Positions 35,731 through 44,042 of a stretch of 50,257 nt of DNA are shown piece after piece (position 1 is the stretch's first letter; the number at the start of each line of letters is the position of its first letter). The notes below the pieces were generated by a model, which was not told the origin of the DNA, ran no database searches, and saw only the letters and a list, made by a program, of their open reading frames with translations. A program made the position numbers and the translations under genes. Origin of the DNA: Alphaproteobacteria bacterium (GTDB lineage: Bacteria; Pseudomonadota; Alphaproteobacteria; Micropepsales; Micropepsaceae); NCBI GenBank assembly GCA_023259375.1, contig JAHFQC010000006.1:113635-163891 (forward strand), given 5' to 3'.

Positions 35731-38301
35731 TCACTTATCCTTCAAGACGCCCGTGATGCGGAATTCCGCAATTCCGGCCACGGCTCCGTTCGGGACCAAC
35801 AACTTGATGCGGATGCGTCCGCCGGTGATGTTCTGGGTCGTGAATTCGCGTTCGCGGCGATCGTCGCCGCCCATTGCGGCTTCGACCAGCGGCACCCAGC
35901 TTCCGTCGCTGCGCAAGATCTCCGCCGCAACGCCGTACGCGGCCTTTTGCGGGAAGGTGATCGTCAGCTTGTGCACTTCCAGAATGCGCTCGGGATCGAC
36001 CATCACCCACGGCGCCTTGTCGCCGGCCGCCGGGGCCCAATAGGTCGCGGCATCGCCGTCGTTGACGAAGCGGGTCGGATGATCGGGTGCGGCGGAACTG
36101 GCGCCGGTGGGATTGTCGCGACCGAAAACAGTCTCGGCACCGCTCTCGTGCCAGGCCACATACGGCCGGTCTGCGGCGACTGGCGTCACGCCGGCAACGA
36201 ACGGCGGGCCAGAGAGCGTCGTGATCGCGATGACGCCATCTTTCAGTCCGGGGGAGGTCGCGCGCACCAGCGTTTTGCCGGCCTGCCATGACCGCATGGC
36301 GATCGCCGCTTGTCCGTCGCGGATCGGAATATCGCTGTCCGGCGCGAAGTGGATGGCGCGTCCGGTCGGCAGTTCGCCGGGGCCGGATTCGATGGCGAGC
36401 GCGACGGGCGGCGAGTTGCTGAGAGCCCGCCCTTGGGCATCGACAACGGTCACCACCAGCTGGACATCGTCGGTGCCGTCAGCGTGGGCAATGGTCGGCG
36501 ACGAGGCGGTGATACGCAGCGCCGCGGCCGTGCCGGCTTGCGGCCATGCCGGCGGAGCGATGCCGCGATAGGCATTGCGATACCAATACCATTGGCGTTT
36601 CGGCAGCCGCGAATAATCGAGAATGCCCATCGAGCCGAACTTGCGTCCGGCAATCGAGCCGTGATCGAAGCCGCACCAGATGACCTCGCCGGAGCGCCAG
36701 GGAAAGCGCCAATCCTGCGGTGTGGTCGCGGTCTTGCCGCCGATCTGCGGAAGATCGCCCCAGCCGGGCGCATAGGTCCCGGGACGATCCTCCATCGTGG
36801 AGCCGTATTCCGCGACGAGGTTCGGGATGCCCGGGTTCAAGAACATCCAGGCGCCGTCGCCGTTATAGCCCGCGATGTCGCCGAGGTGATCGATATCGCC
36901 GCGCTGCGCTCCGTCGATCGCCGCCGGACGCGAGGGATCGAGCTGATGGCTGAGCGCCACCATCTCGCGCAACAGCCGGCGCACATCGTCCATCACGGCC
37001 TTGTCGGAGAAGAACACCTCGTTGTCCATACCCCAGGCGACGATGGAGGGATGATTGCGATTGATGCGGATCATCTCGGCCAACTGCTGCTTCGTCGTAG
37101 CTTCGAACGCCGCGCGATCGGAAGGATCGGTGGGATAGGCGGACGAGGCCCAATCGCTGGGAAAGCCCGCGGTGCCCCAGAACGGCGCCTCGGTGAGGAA
37201 CAGCATGCCGAGGCGATCGGTGGCTTCGGCGAAATGGGGATCGTGCGGATAATGCGAACCGCGGATGAAATCGAATCCGGCGTCCTTGATCAGCTGCACG
37301 TCGCGGTCAATCGCGGCGTTGGTCACCGCATCGCCCCAGCCGGCCTGATCCTGGTGGACGTTGGCGCCGCGGAAATAGTAGTGGTGCCCATTGAGGAAAA
37401 AGCCGCGGTCGGCAGTCCATTCGAACCAGCGAAAACCGAATTCCGTTTCACAGTGGTCGACCGTGCCGGCGCCGGCGACTACATCCGTCACCGCGCGATA
37501 GAGCACCGGCGTTTGCGGGCTCCACAATTGCGGATGGGGAACCGGCGCTGAGGTCTGTTTGGCGATGCGCGTGGCGCCGGGCGCGACGGTGATCTTCTCG
37601 TCCGGCAGCACGGCGACGGTCTTGCCGTCCGCCGCGACGATCCGGGTACGGAGGGTTACGTCCGCCGGCTTGGCGCCGTCATTGCGGATTTCGGTCTCGG
37701 CGGCGACACGGCCGGAGTCTTGCGACAGATCCGGCGTGGTGATGCGGGTGCCGGTCCAAGTGACGTGCACCGCGTCCGTCTCCACCAGCCAGACGTCGCG
37801 ATAAAGGCCGCCCGAGAACACATGCTCGCCGGCGCGCGGCGCCAGTTGCGGGTTCCAGGTGTTGTTGACCCGCACCGCCACCATATTATCGCCGGCGTGC
37901 AGCGCGGAGGTGACGTCGACCGGGAAGCCGGTATAGCCGCCGCGATGGCGCCCGACCGCGAGGCCGTTGACGAACACCTCGACCTCCTGGAAGGCGCCTT
38001 CGAATTCCAGCGCATAGCGGTGGCCGGGCGTAACGCGGGCGAGCTTCAGATGCTTGCGATACCAGCCGGTGCCGGCATAGAAGCGCGACGCCTGGAAGTA
38101 GGGAATGCTGAAACTGTGCGGCAGGCCGACCCTCTGCCAAGCCTTGTCGTCGAATGCCGCGCGCTCGGCCCCGGCCGGATCGCCCAGCGTAAATTGCCAA
38201 TCCGCGTTGAAGTTGCTTTTGGTCCGGACATCCTTCGCCCCGGCCGCGCATGTCAGCGCCAGCAAAAACACCACGGCAAATTTCAACACCCGCGCGTACA
38301 T
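35731..38301 (-). CDS. Secreted glycoside hydrolase family 2 (beta-galactosidase-like)
   Basis: 856 residues with a signal peptide (MYARVLKFAVVFLLALTCAAGA). The N-terminal sugar-binding sandwich (about 30-180) has GTGWYRKHLKL and EGAFQEVEVFVNGLAVGRHRGG, followed by the immunoglobulin-like part and the TIM barrel, with GANVHQDQAGWGDAV and FDFIRGSHYPHDP. The acid/base is E428 in AWGMDNEVFF and the nucleophile is E498 in VAEYGST. Later Ig-like domains and a terminal discoidin/F5-8C-like module (about 725-850; PTRFVNDGDAATYW) probably bind sugar. It most likely removes beta-linked galactose or a related sugar in the periplasm or outside. AGGGGG precedes the start. Confidence 0.93.
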   Translation of the reverse strand: MYARVLKFAVVFLLALTCAAGAKDVRTKSNFNADWQFTLGDPAGAERAAFDDKAWQRVGLPHSFSIPYFQASRFYAGTGWYRKHLKLARVTPGHRYALEFEGAFQEVEVFVNGLAVGRHRGGYTGFPVDVTSALHAGDNMVAVRVNNTWNPQLAPRAGEHVFSGGLYRDVWLVETDAVHVTWTGTRITTPDLSQDSGRVAAETEIRNDGAKPADVTLRTRIVAADGKTVAVLPDEKITVAPGATRIAKQTSAPVPHPQLWSPQTPVLYRAVTDVVAGAGTVDHCETEFGFRWFEWTADRGFFLNGHHYYFRGANVHQDQAGWGDAVTNAAIDRDVQLIKDAGFDFIRGSHYPHDPHFAEATDRLGMLFLTEAPFWGTAGFPSDWASSAYPTDPSDRAAFEATTKQQLAEMIRINRNHPSIVAWGMDNEVFFSDKAVMDDVRRLLREMVALSHQLDPSRPAAIDGAQRGDIDHLGDIAGYNGDGAWMFLNPGIPNLVAEYGSTMEDRPGTYAPGWGDLPQIGGKTATTPQDWRFPWRSGEVIWCGFDHGSIAGRKFGSMGILDYSRLPKRQWYWYRNAYRGIAPPAWPQAGTAAALRITASSPTIAHADGTDDVQLVVTVVDAQGRALSNSPPVALAIESGPGELPTGRAIHFAPDSDIPIRDGQAAIAMRSWQAGKTLVRATSPGLKDGVIAITTLSGPPFVAGVTPVAADRPYVAWHESGAETVFGRDNPTGASSAAPDHPTRFVNDGDAATYWAPAAGDKAPWVMVDPERILEVHKLTITFPQKAAYGVAAEILRSDGSWVPLVEAAMGGDDRREREFTTQNITGGRIRIKLLVPNGAVAGIAEFRITGVLKDK

Positions 38302-38467
38302 GTATCCCCCTGTCGATCCGGTCTACGCCGGTGCAGCGCGTATACATCAGGGGCATGCGGCGGTCGAGGCACGGCCCCGGCTGTGATGATCGCGGCCCGC
38401 GAAACGGCGCATTCTCGCGTGGCGCGGCGCCGTCAGATGTGACAGATAGGACGGGAGGGAGCGCGCC

Positions 38468-39448
38468 GTGCCAGCAAAGCATATCAAAGCCGGAATCGTA
38501 GTGGTGTTTCTGCTCGGGCTGGCGGTCTGCGTGTATCTGGTGTCGCGGATCGGTTTTGCGCCGGTCGCCGATGCCATCGGGCGGGTCGGCCTTGCCGGTT
38601 TCGCGGCGATCATCGTCAGCGGCTTGGTGCTCTCGATTCTTCCCGGATTGGCGCTCGGCACGCTGGTCGGCGGACCGGCGCGCTGGCCTGTTTTCATTGC
38701 AGCGCGGCAGCTGCGGGATTCGGTCGGCGATATCCTGCCGTTCACCCAATTCGCCGGCATCGTGCTGGGCGCCCGCGTGCTCGTTTTGCGTAAGTGTCCC
38801 GCGGCCAAGGTGTTCGCCGGATCGGTGGCCGATGTGACGGCGGAGTTCGTCTCCCAGATCGCCTTCATCGCCATCGGCCTGACGCTCGGCGCCGCGCAGC
38901 TCGCCGCCAATCCCGCCACGGAGCCGTACGTCAATGGCCTGATGATCGGCACCGGCGCCTTGGTGCTGGGCGCAGTGGTGTTCGTGCTGCTGCAATGGAA
39001 GTCGAATGCGCTCGCCGGTTTTCTCGCCGGCCGCGTTCTGCCCGAGGACATTCGCCACACGAAGGATTTCACGCTGGCGCTGTCGCAGCTTTACGCCGAT
39101 CCGCGCCGTCTCGTGATCGCTACGCTGCTGCATCTGGCGAGCTGGGTGGCGAGCGGGGTGTGGATCTGGATCATCATGCGGCTGACGGGCGCCGAGATCG
39201 GCCTCGGTCCGGCCATTGCCATCCAAAGCCTCTTGGAGGCGTTCCGCAGCGCGGCGGTGTTCGTGCCTTCGGCGATCGGCGTGCAGGAAGCCGGCTACGC
39301 CGCCCTGGCGCCGCTGTTCGGCCTCGGCCCCGAAGTCGGCCTCGCCGTCGCGCTTCTCCGCCGCGCCCGCGACATCGCCGTTGGCGTGCCGGTATTGTTA
39401 GCCTGGCAAACATTCGAAGGCCGCCACGCGCTGAAAAAGCCGAAGTAG
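38468..39448 (+). CDS. UPF0104/HpnL-like polytopic membrane protein
   Basis: 326 residues with about eight to nine hydrophobic segments and the family wording RQLRDSVGDILPFTQFAGIVLGAR and LLEAFRSAAVFVPSAIGVQEAGYAAL. This is the lysylphosphatidylglycerol-synthase-type transmembrane fold, and the length and wording resemble HpnL, linked to hopanoid biosynthesis in alphaproteobacteria. Members are thought to move or modify lipids. No other hopanoid genes lie in the window, so the hopanoid link is only by resemblance. The start is GTG at 38468 with GGGAGGGAG upstream; it is divergent from the GH2 gene. Confidence 0.82.
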   Translation: MPAKHIKAGIVVVFLLGLAVCVYLVSRIGFAPVADAIGRVGLAGFAAIIVSGLVLSILPGLALGTLVGGPARWPVFIAARQLRDSVGDILPFTQFAGIVLGARVLVLRKCPAAKVFAGSVADVTAEFVSQIAFIAIGLTLGAAQLAANPATEPYVNGLMIGTGALVLGAVVFVLLQWKSNALAGFLAGRVLPEDIRHTKDFTLALSQLYADPRRLVIATLLHLASWVASGVWIWIIMRLTGAEIGLGPAIAIQSLLEAFRSAAVFVPSAIGVQEAGYAALAPLFGLGPEVGLAVALLRRARDIAVGVPVLLAWQTFEGRHALKKPK

Positions 39449-39492
39449 GAGTGCGCCGAACACCGGCTCACACACCAGCTGTCATCCCCGGC

Positions 39493-39521
39493 GCTTCTGG
39501 ATCGCGCAGCAATCCAGAAGC
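39493..39521. repeat. Intergenic palindrome GCTTCTGGAT / ATCCAGAAGC
   Basis: A perfect 10-bp inverted repeat around a 9-nt loop, framed by GTCATCCCCGGC and GGGGACCCAGG. This wording is common in dispersed intergenic palindromes of alphaproteobacteria. It lies between two convergent genes and may also end transcription. Confidence 0.6.
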
Positions 39522-39585
39522 GGGAAGGGGACCCAGGTGCCGTCATTTGTTGGAATGAAGCAAGTGAGCCCCAACGCAGTCCGGC

Positions 39586-40584
39586 TTAGCCGTGCAGCAC
39601 CAGTTTGATCATGACACCATTTTCCCGGACGTCCTTTTGCCAGCGATAAAGACCACTGGCGCAGACATCGAGCATTTTACCCAAGGAAGCATACAGTCCC
39701 GGTCGAACCACCACGCTGTCGCGGCCCGCTAGCGCGGCCGGCGTCGTGACTGACCCTCCCTGAGCGAGCGGATGTCCCGTCAACGTGACATGGTCGGCGC
39801 CGAGCCAGCGTTCATAACGAACATCGAGCGTCGGTCGCAGTTCGAACCCGGCTTGGTGGACATGGCCGATCATCGTCGTCAAGCCGGCGCTCGCTTTCCA
39901 ACCGGTATTGTCGCTTTTGGAAAATTCCATGGCGGACAGGCCGCTTTCGCTGAAACGGCTCATTGTCACGTTTTGATATTGGATCCCGAAGGACGGAATG
40001 ACCGACCAGAACTGGCCGCCGATCAGATAGCCCGCTTCGGCGCCCATGTTTTCGGCATAGCCATGGCTCTTGGACGCAGCATCGGCCCCCGGTGTCTTTC
40101 GCAAGGCTTTGTTGAAGTCGAGCCAGACGAATGTCTCCTGCGTGCCGAGAAGGAAGTCTCCGTATCGGTGCGTGCCGCTAACGGCGAAGCCGTAGCCGGA
40201 GATGTCGTAGCGGCCTAGCGTGCCGAACTGCGTCCGGCCATCGATGCGCGTTCCCGTGAGGTCGAGGGTCCAGGATACGCCATTCGAATAGGATAGCCGG
40301 AGAGAGGACGCTAGTGCGTGGCTGGCGGACGCCGCGCGGTCACTGCGGCCCTTGCCGTGATACCAGATTTGCGCCGCGCCAAGACCGCCCGACACCCCGC
40401 GTGCCCCTGGTCCGTTGCGCCAGTCGGCATGATAGGTCTCGGTCGCCTGCTCGGACAGGAAATCCGCCGCCGTTCGCGTATCGATGCCGCGTTGGGCCAC
40501 TTGAAGCCCGGCGTCATTGGCCAAGGCCGGGCCCGCTACCGTCAGGACCAGAACGGCCGTCGAACAAAACTTACCCGTGTGCAT
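39586..40584 (-). CDS. Autotransporter-type outer-membrane beta-barrel without passenger
   Basis: 332 residues from MHTGKFCSTAVLVLTVAGPALA, a signal peptide; the start has GGAG nine bases upstream. After about 60 residues, alternating amphipathic strands follow to the end, e.g. SSLRLSYSNGVSWTLDLTGTRI, YGFAVSGTHRYGDFLLGTQE, NMGAEAGYLIGGQFWSVIPS, WKASAGLTTMIGH and VVVRPGLYASLGKM. This is the pattern of the autotransporter barrel, but there is no room for a secreted passenger. The last residues are VLHG, without a terminal Phe. It begins 48 nt after the membrane AraC gene and is probably in its operon. Confidence 0.7.
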   Translation of the reverse strand: MHTGKFCSTAVLVLTVAGPALANDAGLQVAQRGIDTRTAADFLSEQATETYHADWRNGPGARGVSGGLGAAQIWYHGKGRSDRAASASHALASSLRLSYSNGVSWTLDLTGTRIDGRTQFGTLGRYDISGYGFAVSGTHRYGDFLLGTQETFVWLDFNKALRKTPGADAASKSHGYAENMGAEAGYLIGGQFWSVIPSFGIQYQNVTMSRFSESGLSAMEFSKSDNTGWKASAGLTTMIGHVHQAGFELRPTLDVRYERWLGADHVTLTGHPLAQGGSVTTPAALAGRDSVVVRPGLYASLGKMLDVCASGLYRWQKDVRENGVMIKLVLHG

Positions 40585-40631
40585 GTCATGCTCCGCTCGC
40601 GTGAAGGTGATCGTATCGCTGTGGTTCGCGA

Positions 40632-41807
40632 TCAATCTGCGGTTTGGAGCGGGGGGGCGTCGTTCGGTCCGGTAGGCGAGGACGTTCTGCCGGTCCGAAA
40701 AGACGTCGGCGTGGTGCCGGTCAGCTTGCGGAACGCGGTGTTAAAGGCCGATTTGCTGTTGAAGCCGACCTGATAGGCGATATCGAGGATGGTTTTGCTC
40801 GCCTGGGCGGGGTCGTGTAATTGGTTTTTGGCGTCGTCCACCCGGTAGCGGTTCACATACTCATAAAAGCCGCCTCCGGTACCTTGGTTGATCGCCTGCG
40901 AGACATCGTTGGTGCTGGCACCGATCCGCCGGGACAGGACCGTCAGGGAAAGACTACTGTCCCGCCAAGCCTGGGTCCGCAGCATTTCCTGTTCGACCTT
41001 GGCGACCAGCCGGTTCACGTCGGCCGCGGTCAGGGCCGATTTGCGGTACTTGGCCAGCACGGCTTCGATGGCTTCGCGCGGCGGCAGCAAGGAGTCGGGG
41101 TTGAGCAAGGCAAACCCGCCCAGGCAATAGATCGCAATGGCATAGAAGAGATTGCCCAGTTCGCTGATGATCTGGTTGTCACCGAGCAGAAGCCCCCCGC
41201 ATGTGGCTGTGACGGCGCCGATCCAGAGAACCGTCAAGACGCGGAGCAGGAGATCGAGCCATGCCAACCGCGCATTGCGATGCGAGTCGGCCGCGGCGCC
41301 CTTTTTGGCTTCGGCAAGCTGGCGGCGGGCGGACCATAGACAGAGACCTTGCTGAACGAGCGCGGCTACGAGCAGCAGAAATCCGCTCAGGAGCAACAAG
41401 ATCGAGCTGATTTCGATATGGCCATGGGGGATGGCGGACCAACTCGAATACCAGGGAAGCAGAGTGGCCAGAGTGCAGAAACCGGCGGTGGCCGAAAAAA
41501 TCCAATGCCGATACAAGCCCGATGACAATGAAGGCTGTTCAGGGCGGATGACCGCTTCAAAATACGTCAAAGCCAGCGGTCCGAGGACCAAGAGAACGGT
41601 GACGCTCAGCGGCATGAGCCACGCCAGCGTCGGGCCCAAGAACTGGACGAGTTCAAGTGCCAGATCGAGCGTGAACGCCAGCAGTAGCTGAACCAGAACG
41701 CGTCCTTCCCGCCCGCGTGCCTTGAGGTAAAGCAGGGCAGCGAAGAACAGGCCTTGCACGATGGCCAGGAGCAGAAGCGCTTTGATGCATGTCGAGAGAA
41801 AGTGCAT
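40632..41807 (-). CDS. Membrane-bound AraC-family regulator (7-TM sensor)
   Basis: 391 residues. Seven hydrophobic helices occupy about 5-240 (for example KALLLLAIVQGLFFAALLYL and LFYAIAIYCLGGFALL), followed by a linker. A C-terminal AraC helix-turn-helix pair lies at about 285-375 (LSLTVLSRRIGASTNDVSQAIN and ILDIAYQVGFNSKSAFNTAFRKLTGTTPTSFR). The protein therefore binds DNA from the membrane and should respond to an envelope or lipophilic signal. Its gene is followed 48 nt later by the outer-membrane barrel gene, a likely partner or target. Confidence 0.92.
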   Translation of the reverse strand: MHFLSTCIKALLLLAIVQGLFFAALLYLKARGREGRVLVQLLLAFTLDLALELVQFLGPTLAWLMPLSVTVLLVLGPLALTYFEAVIRPEQPSLSSGLYRHWIFSATAGFCTLATLLPWYSSWSAIPHGHIEISSILLLLSGFLLLVAALVQQGLCLWSARRQLAEAKKGAAADSHRNARLAWLDLLLRVLTVLWIGAVTATCGGLLLGDNQIISELGNLFYAIAIYCLGGFALLNPDSLLPPREAIEAVLAKYRKSALTAADVNRLVAKVEQEMLRTQAWRDSSLSLTVLSRRIGASTNDVSQAINQGTGGGFYEYVNRYRVDDAKNQLHDPAQASKTILDIAYQVGFNSKSAFNTAFRKLTGTTPTSFRTGRTSSPTGPNDAPPLQTAD

Positions 41808-42292
41808 CCGAAACTATCCGTCGTCGCTCTTCCGGCATCCGCGACGGGTTCCTACAACGAATTGCGGAATACATGCAGAGGCCTTCGTGTCCCCTTGTAC
41901 TTCCGCTTCTCGTGCCTACATCTCCTATCAGGTGTGTTCTTCACGCTGGCTGTTTGCCTTGTGAATGAACCTGAGAACGAAGCGCAATGAACGCGCCGCA
42001 ATCGCTATGTTTTCATTTTTCGGGCAAGTGGTTGGTGCGTTCTTTAGAGGGATTCGAATTCGATTCTGGACGCCCGACCCGTAGTTGGTGCCCCTCCCGG
42101 CGAAACGTGAAACCGAATGTACCGAGGGAGGGGGGAGCCCCCTCGATTCGCAGTCCGCAAATCAAAGATCAAGCATTTGCGTTTTAGGTACGAGGCGAGG
42201 GTAGATGTTGAGGGCCGCAGGGCGGCAACGGAATTGCACTCCGCCTTCCAAACCCCTATATCCCGCACTCCAACCCTTTGATTTGGAACACC
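41808..42292. other. Gap between the AraC gene and prfB
   Basis: Divergent promoter region of about 485 nt. Open frames here are short and not convincing. I see no clear promoter boxes, hairpins or RNA gene; the AraC and prfB promoters must lie here. Confidence 0.5.
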
Positions 42293-43424
42293 ATGCGCCC
42301 CGAAATCTCCCGCGCCATCGACGAAATCCAGCAGGCGATCGCCCTGCTGAGGAGGCATCTTTGACTGGGACAAGTCTGTCCGCCGTCTCGATGAACTGAA
42401 CGCCAAAGCCGAAGACGCCTCGATCTGGAACGACCCTCTGGCGGCGCAGAAGATGATGCGCGAGCGCCAGAAGCTGGAAGCCGGGATCGCCGGCATCCGC
42501 CGCCTCGAAAACGAGTTGAACGACGCCAAGGGCCTGATCGAACTGGCCGAGGCCGAGGGCGATGCCGCCATGATTGCCGACGGCGAAGCCTCGGTTTTCG
42601 CCATCGCCAAGGAAGCCGAGGCGCAGCGTCTTGAATCCATGCTGTCGGGCGAAGCCGATAGCAACGACACCTATCTCGAAATCCACGCCGGCGCCGGCGG
42701 CACCGAAAGCCAGGACTGGGCCGAGATGCTGTTGCGCATGTACACGCGCTGGGCCGAAAAGCGCCGCTTCCAGGTCGAGTGGCTGGAAGAGAGCGAAGGC
42801 GAAGGCGCCGGCATCAAGTCGGCGACGATTTTGGTCAAAGGCGCCAACGCCTACGGCTGGCTCAAGACGGAGCAGGGCGTGCACCGCCTGGTGCGCATCT
42901 CGCCGTTCGACGCCAATGCGCGGCGGCACACGTCCTTCTCGTCGGTGACCGTCTATCCGGTGATCGATCAGACCATCGAGATCGACATTCCCGAAAAGGA
43001 TGTGCGTATCGACGTCTATCGCGCCTCCGGTGCGGGCGGCCAGCACGTCAACAAGACCGAAAGCGCGGTGCGCATCACTCACTTGCCGACCAATATCGTG
43101 GTGTCGAGCCAGACGCAGCGCTCGCAGTTTCAGAACCGCGACAACTGCTGGAAGATGCTGAAATCGAAGCTTTACGAGGTCGAGCTAAAGAAGAAGCAGG
43201 CCGAGACCGGCGCGTTCGTCGGCGAGAAGTCCGAGATCGGCTGGGGCCATCAGATCCGGTCGTATGTGCTGCAGCCTTATCAGCTGGTGAAGGATCTGCG
43301 CACCGGCGTCGAAAGCCGCACGCCCGACGACGTGCTCGACGGCGACCTCGACCCCTTCATGGCCGCCGCCCTGGCGCAAGCCATCGGCGGCAAGAAGGCC
43401 GAAAAGATCGAGGATCTGGAATAG
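42293..43424 (+). CDS. prfB: Peptide chain release factor 2, programmed +1 frameshift
   Basis: The coding sequence is joined from 42293-42361 and 42363-43424 and gives 376 residues. Codons 1-23 ([20 protein letters not shown]...) end in CTT followed by in-frame TGA at 42362-42364. AGGAGG at 42350-42355 lies three bases before CTT, the exact arrangement that makes ribosomes slip +1 at CUU-UGA-C, so that reading continues GAC TGG GAC. RF2 reads UGA and UAA: the SPF tripeptide ([13 protein letters not shown]) and GGQ ([12 protein letters not shown]) are present. Low RF2 slows reading of UGA and favours the shift, so the gene regulates itself. A finder that ignores the shift would start it falsely near 42453. 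Confidence 0.97.
42350..42365 (+). promoter_or_regulatory. prfB programmed frameshift signal
   Basis: AGGAGG, CAT, CTT TGA C: internal Shine-Dalgarno, 3-nt spacer, slippery CUU and the UGA C stop context, all at the spacing known from E. coli prfB. Confidence 0.95.
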
Positions 43425-43427
43425 CAA

Positions 43428-43459
43428 AAACCCCGCCGCGAAGGATCGCCGCGGGGTTT
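43428..43459 (+). terminator. Bidirectional terminator between prfB and bactofilin
   Basis: AAACCCCGC (43428-43436) and GCGGGGTTT (43451-43459) pair perfectly, with A-tract before and T-tract after, so it ends both convergent genes. Confidence 0.9.
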
Positions 43460-43475
43460 CTCAATTAGCGCTTGC

Positions 43476-44042
43476 TTACGACTTCAGCGGCGTGAAGGTT
43501 GCAGTCGGTCCGGCATTGGTCGCGGGACGCGACACCAGCGTAGCGGCCGGGCTCTCATGATGGGGCGCGGGCGCCGGAGCCGGCGTGGGGGGCGAAACCG
43601 GCGGCACGGCGGCTTTCTCGGCGATGTCGGCCAGCGGGTTTTCGGCGTGGCGGCAATTGCCTTCGAAATAGGCGCCGGTTTCCACGGCGAATGCTTCGTG
43701 CAGGATGTTGCCCTGGACGCGGCAGGTGGAGGCGAGCAGCACCTTGCGGGCGCGGATCCCACCTTCGACGCGGCCGCGCACGGTCACTTCTTCGGCCGCG
43801 ACGTCGCCATGGACGAAGGCTTTCTCGCCGATCACCAAGCTGGAGGCGTAGACGTCGCCCTCGCAGCGGCCGTCGATCTGCACGTCGCCGCTCGACTTGA
43901 GTGTGCCGACCACGACGAGGTCGGCGCTGATGATCGACGGAGCCGAAGGCATCCGCGGTTTGCTGCGCTGGGCCGCCGGAGTCTGCATCGGCGGCGGTGG
44001 CGCCGGAATCGTGACTTTGTCGTCTTTTCTACTGGAGAACAT
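43476..44042 (-). CDS. Bactofilin (polymer-forming cytoskeletal protein)
   Basis: 188 residues. A disordered proline-rich N-terminus (1-37) precedes the bactofilin beta-helix (about 38-137: VVVGTLKSSGDVQIDGRCEGDV, LVIGEKAFVHGDVAAEEVTV, RVEGGIRARKVLLASTCRVQG, YFEGNC) and a Pro/Ala-rich tail. Bactofilins polymerise without nucleotide and position cell-wall enzymes at poles, stalks or division sites. The start codon overlaps the end of the upstream M23 peptidase gene by 14 nt, implying translational coupling and a shared task. Confidence 0.95.
   Translation of the reverse strand: MFSSRKDDKVTIPAPPPPMQTPAAQRSKPRMPSAPSIISADLVVVGTLKSSGDVQIDGRCEGDVYASSLVIGEKAFVHGDVAAEEVTVRGRVEGGIRARKVLLASTCRVQGNILHEAFAVETGAYFEGNCRHAENPLADIAEKAAVPPVSPPTPAPAPAPHHESPAATLVSRPATNAGPTATFTPLKS

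Noticed and set aside
36310-37551. 413-codon plus-strand frame opposite the GH2 gene
   Set aside because: It is antisense to catalytic GH2 motifs, without start signals or domain content.
42362-42364. In-frame stop making prfB look like a pseudogene
   Set aside because: The internal Shine-Dalgarno, spacing and CTT TGA C context match the programmed frameshift exactly, and the downstream frame is intact.
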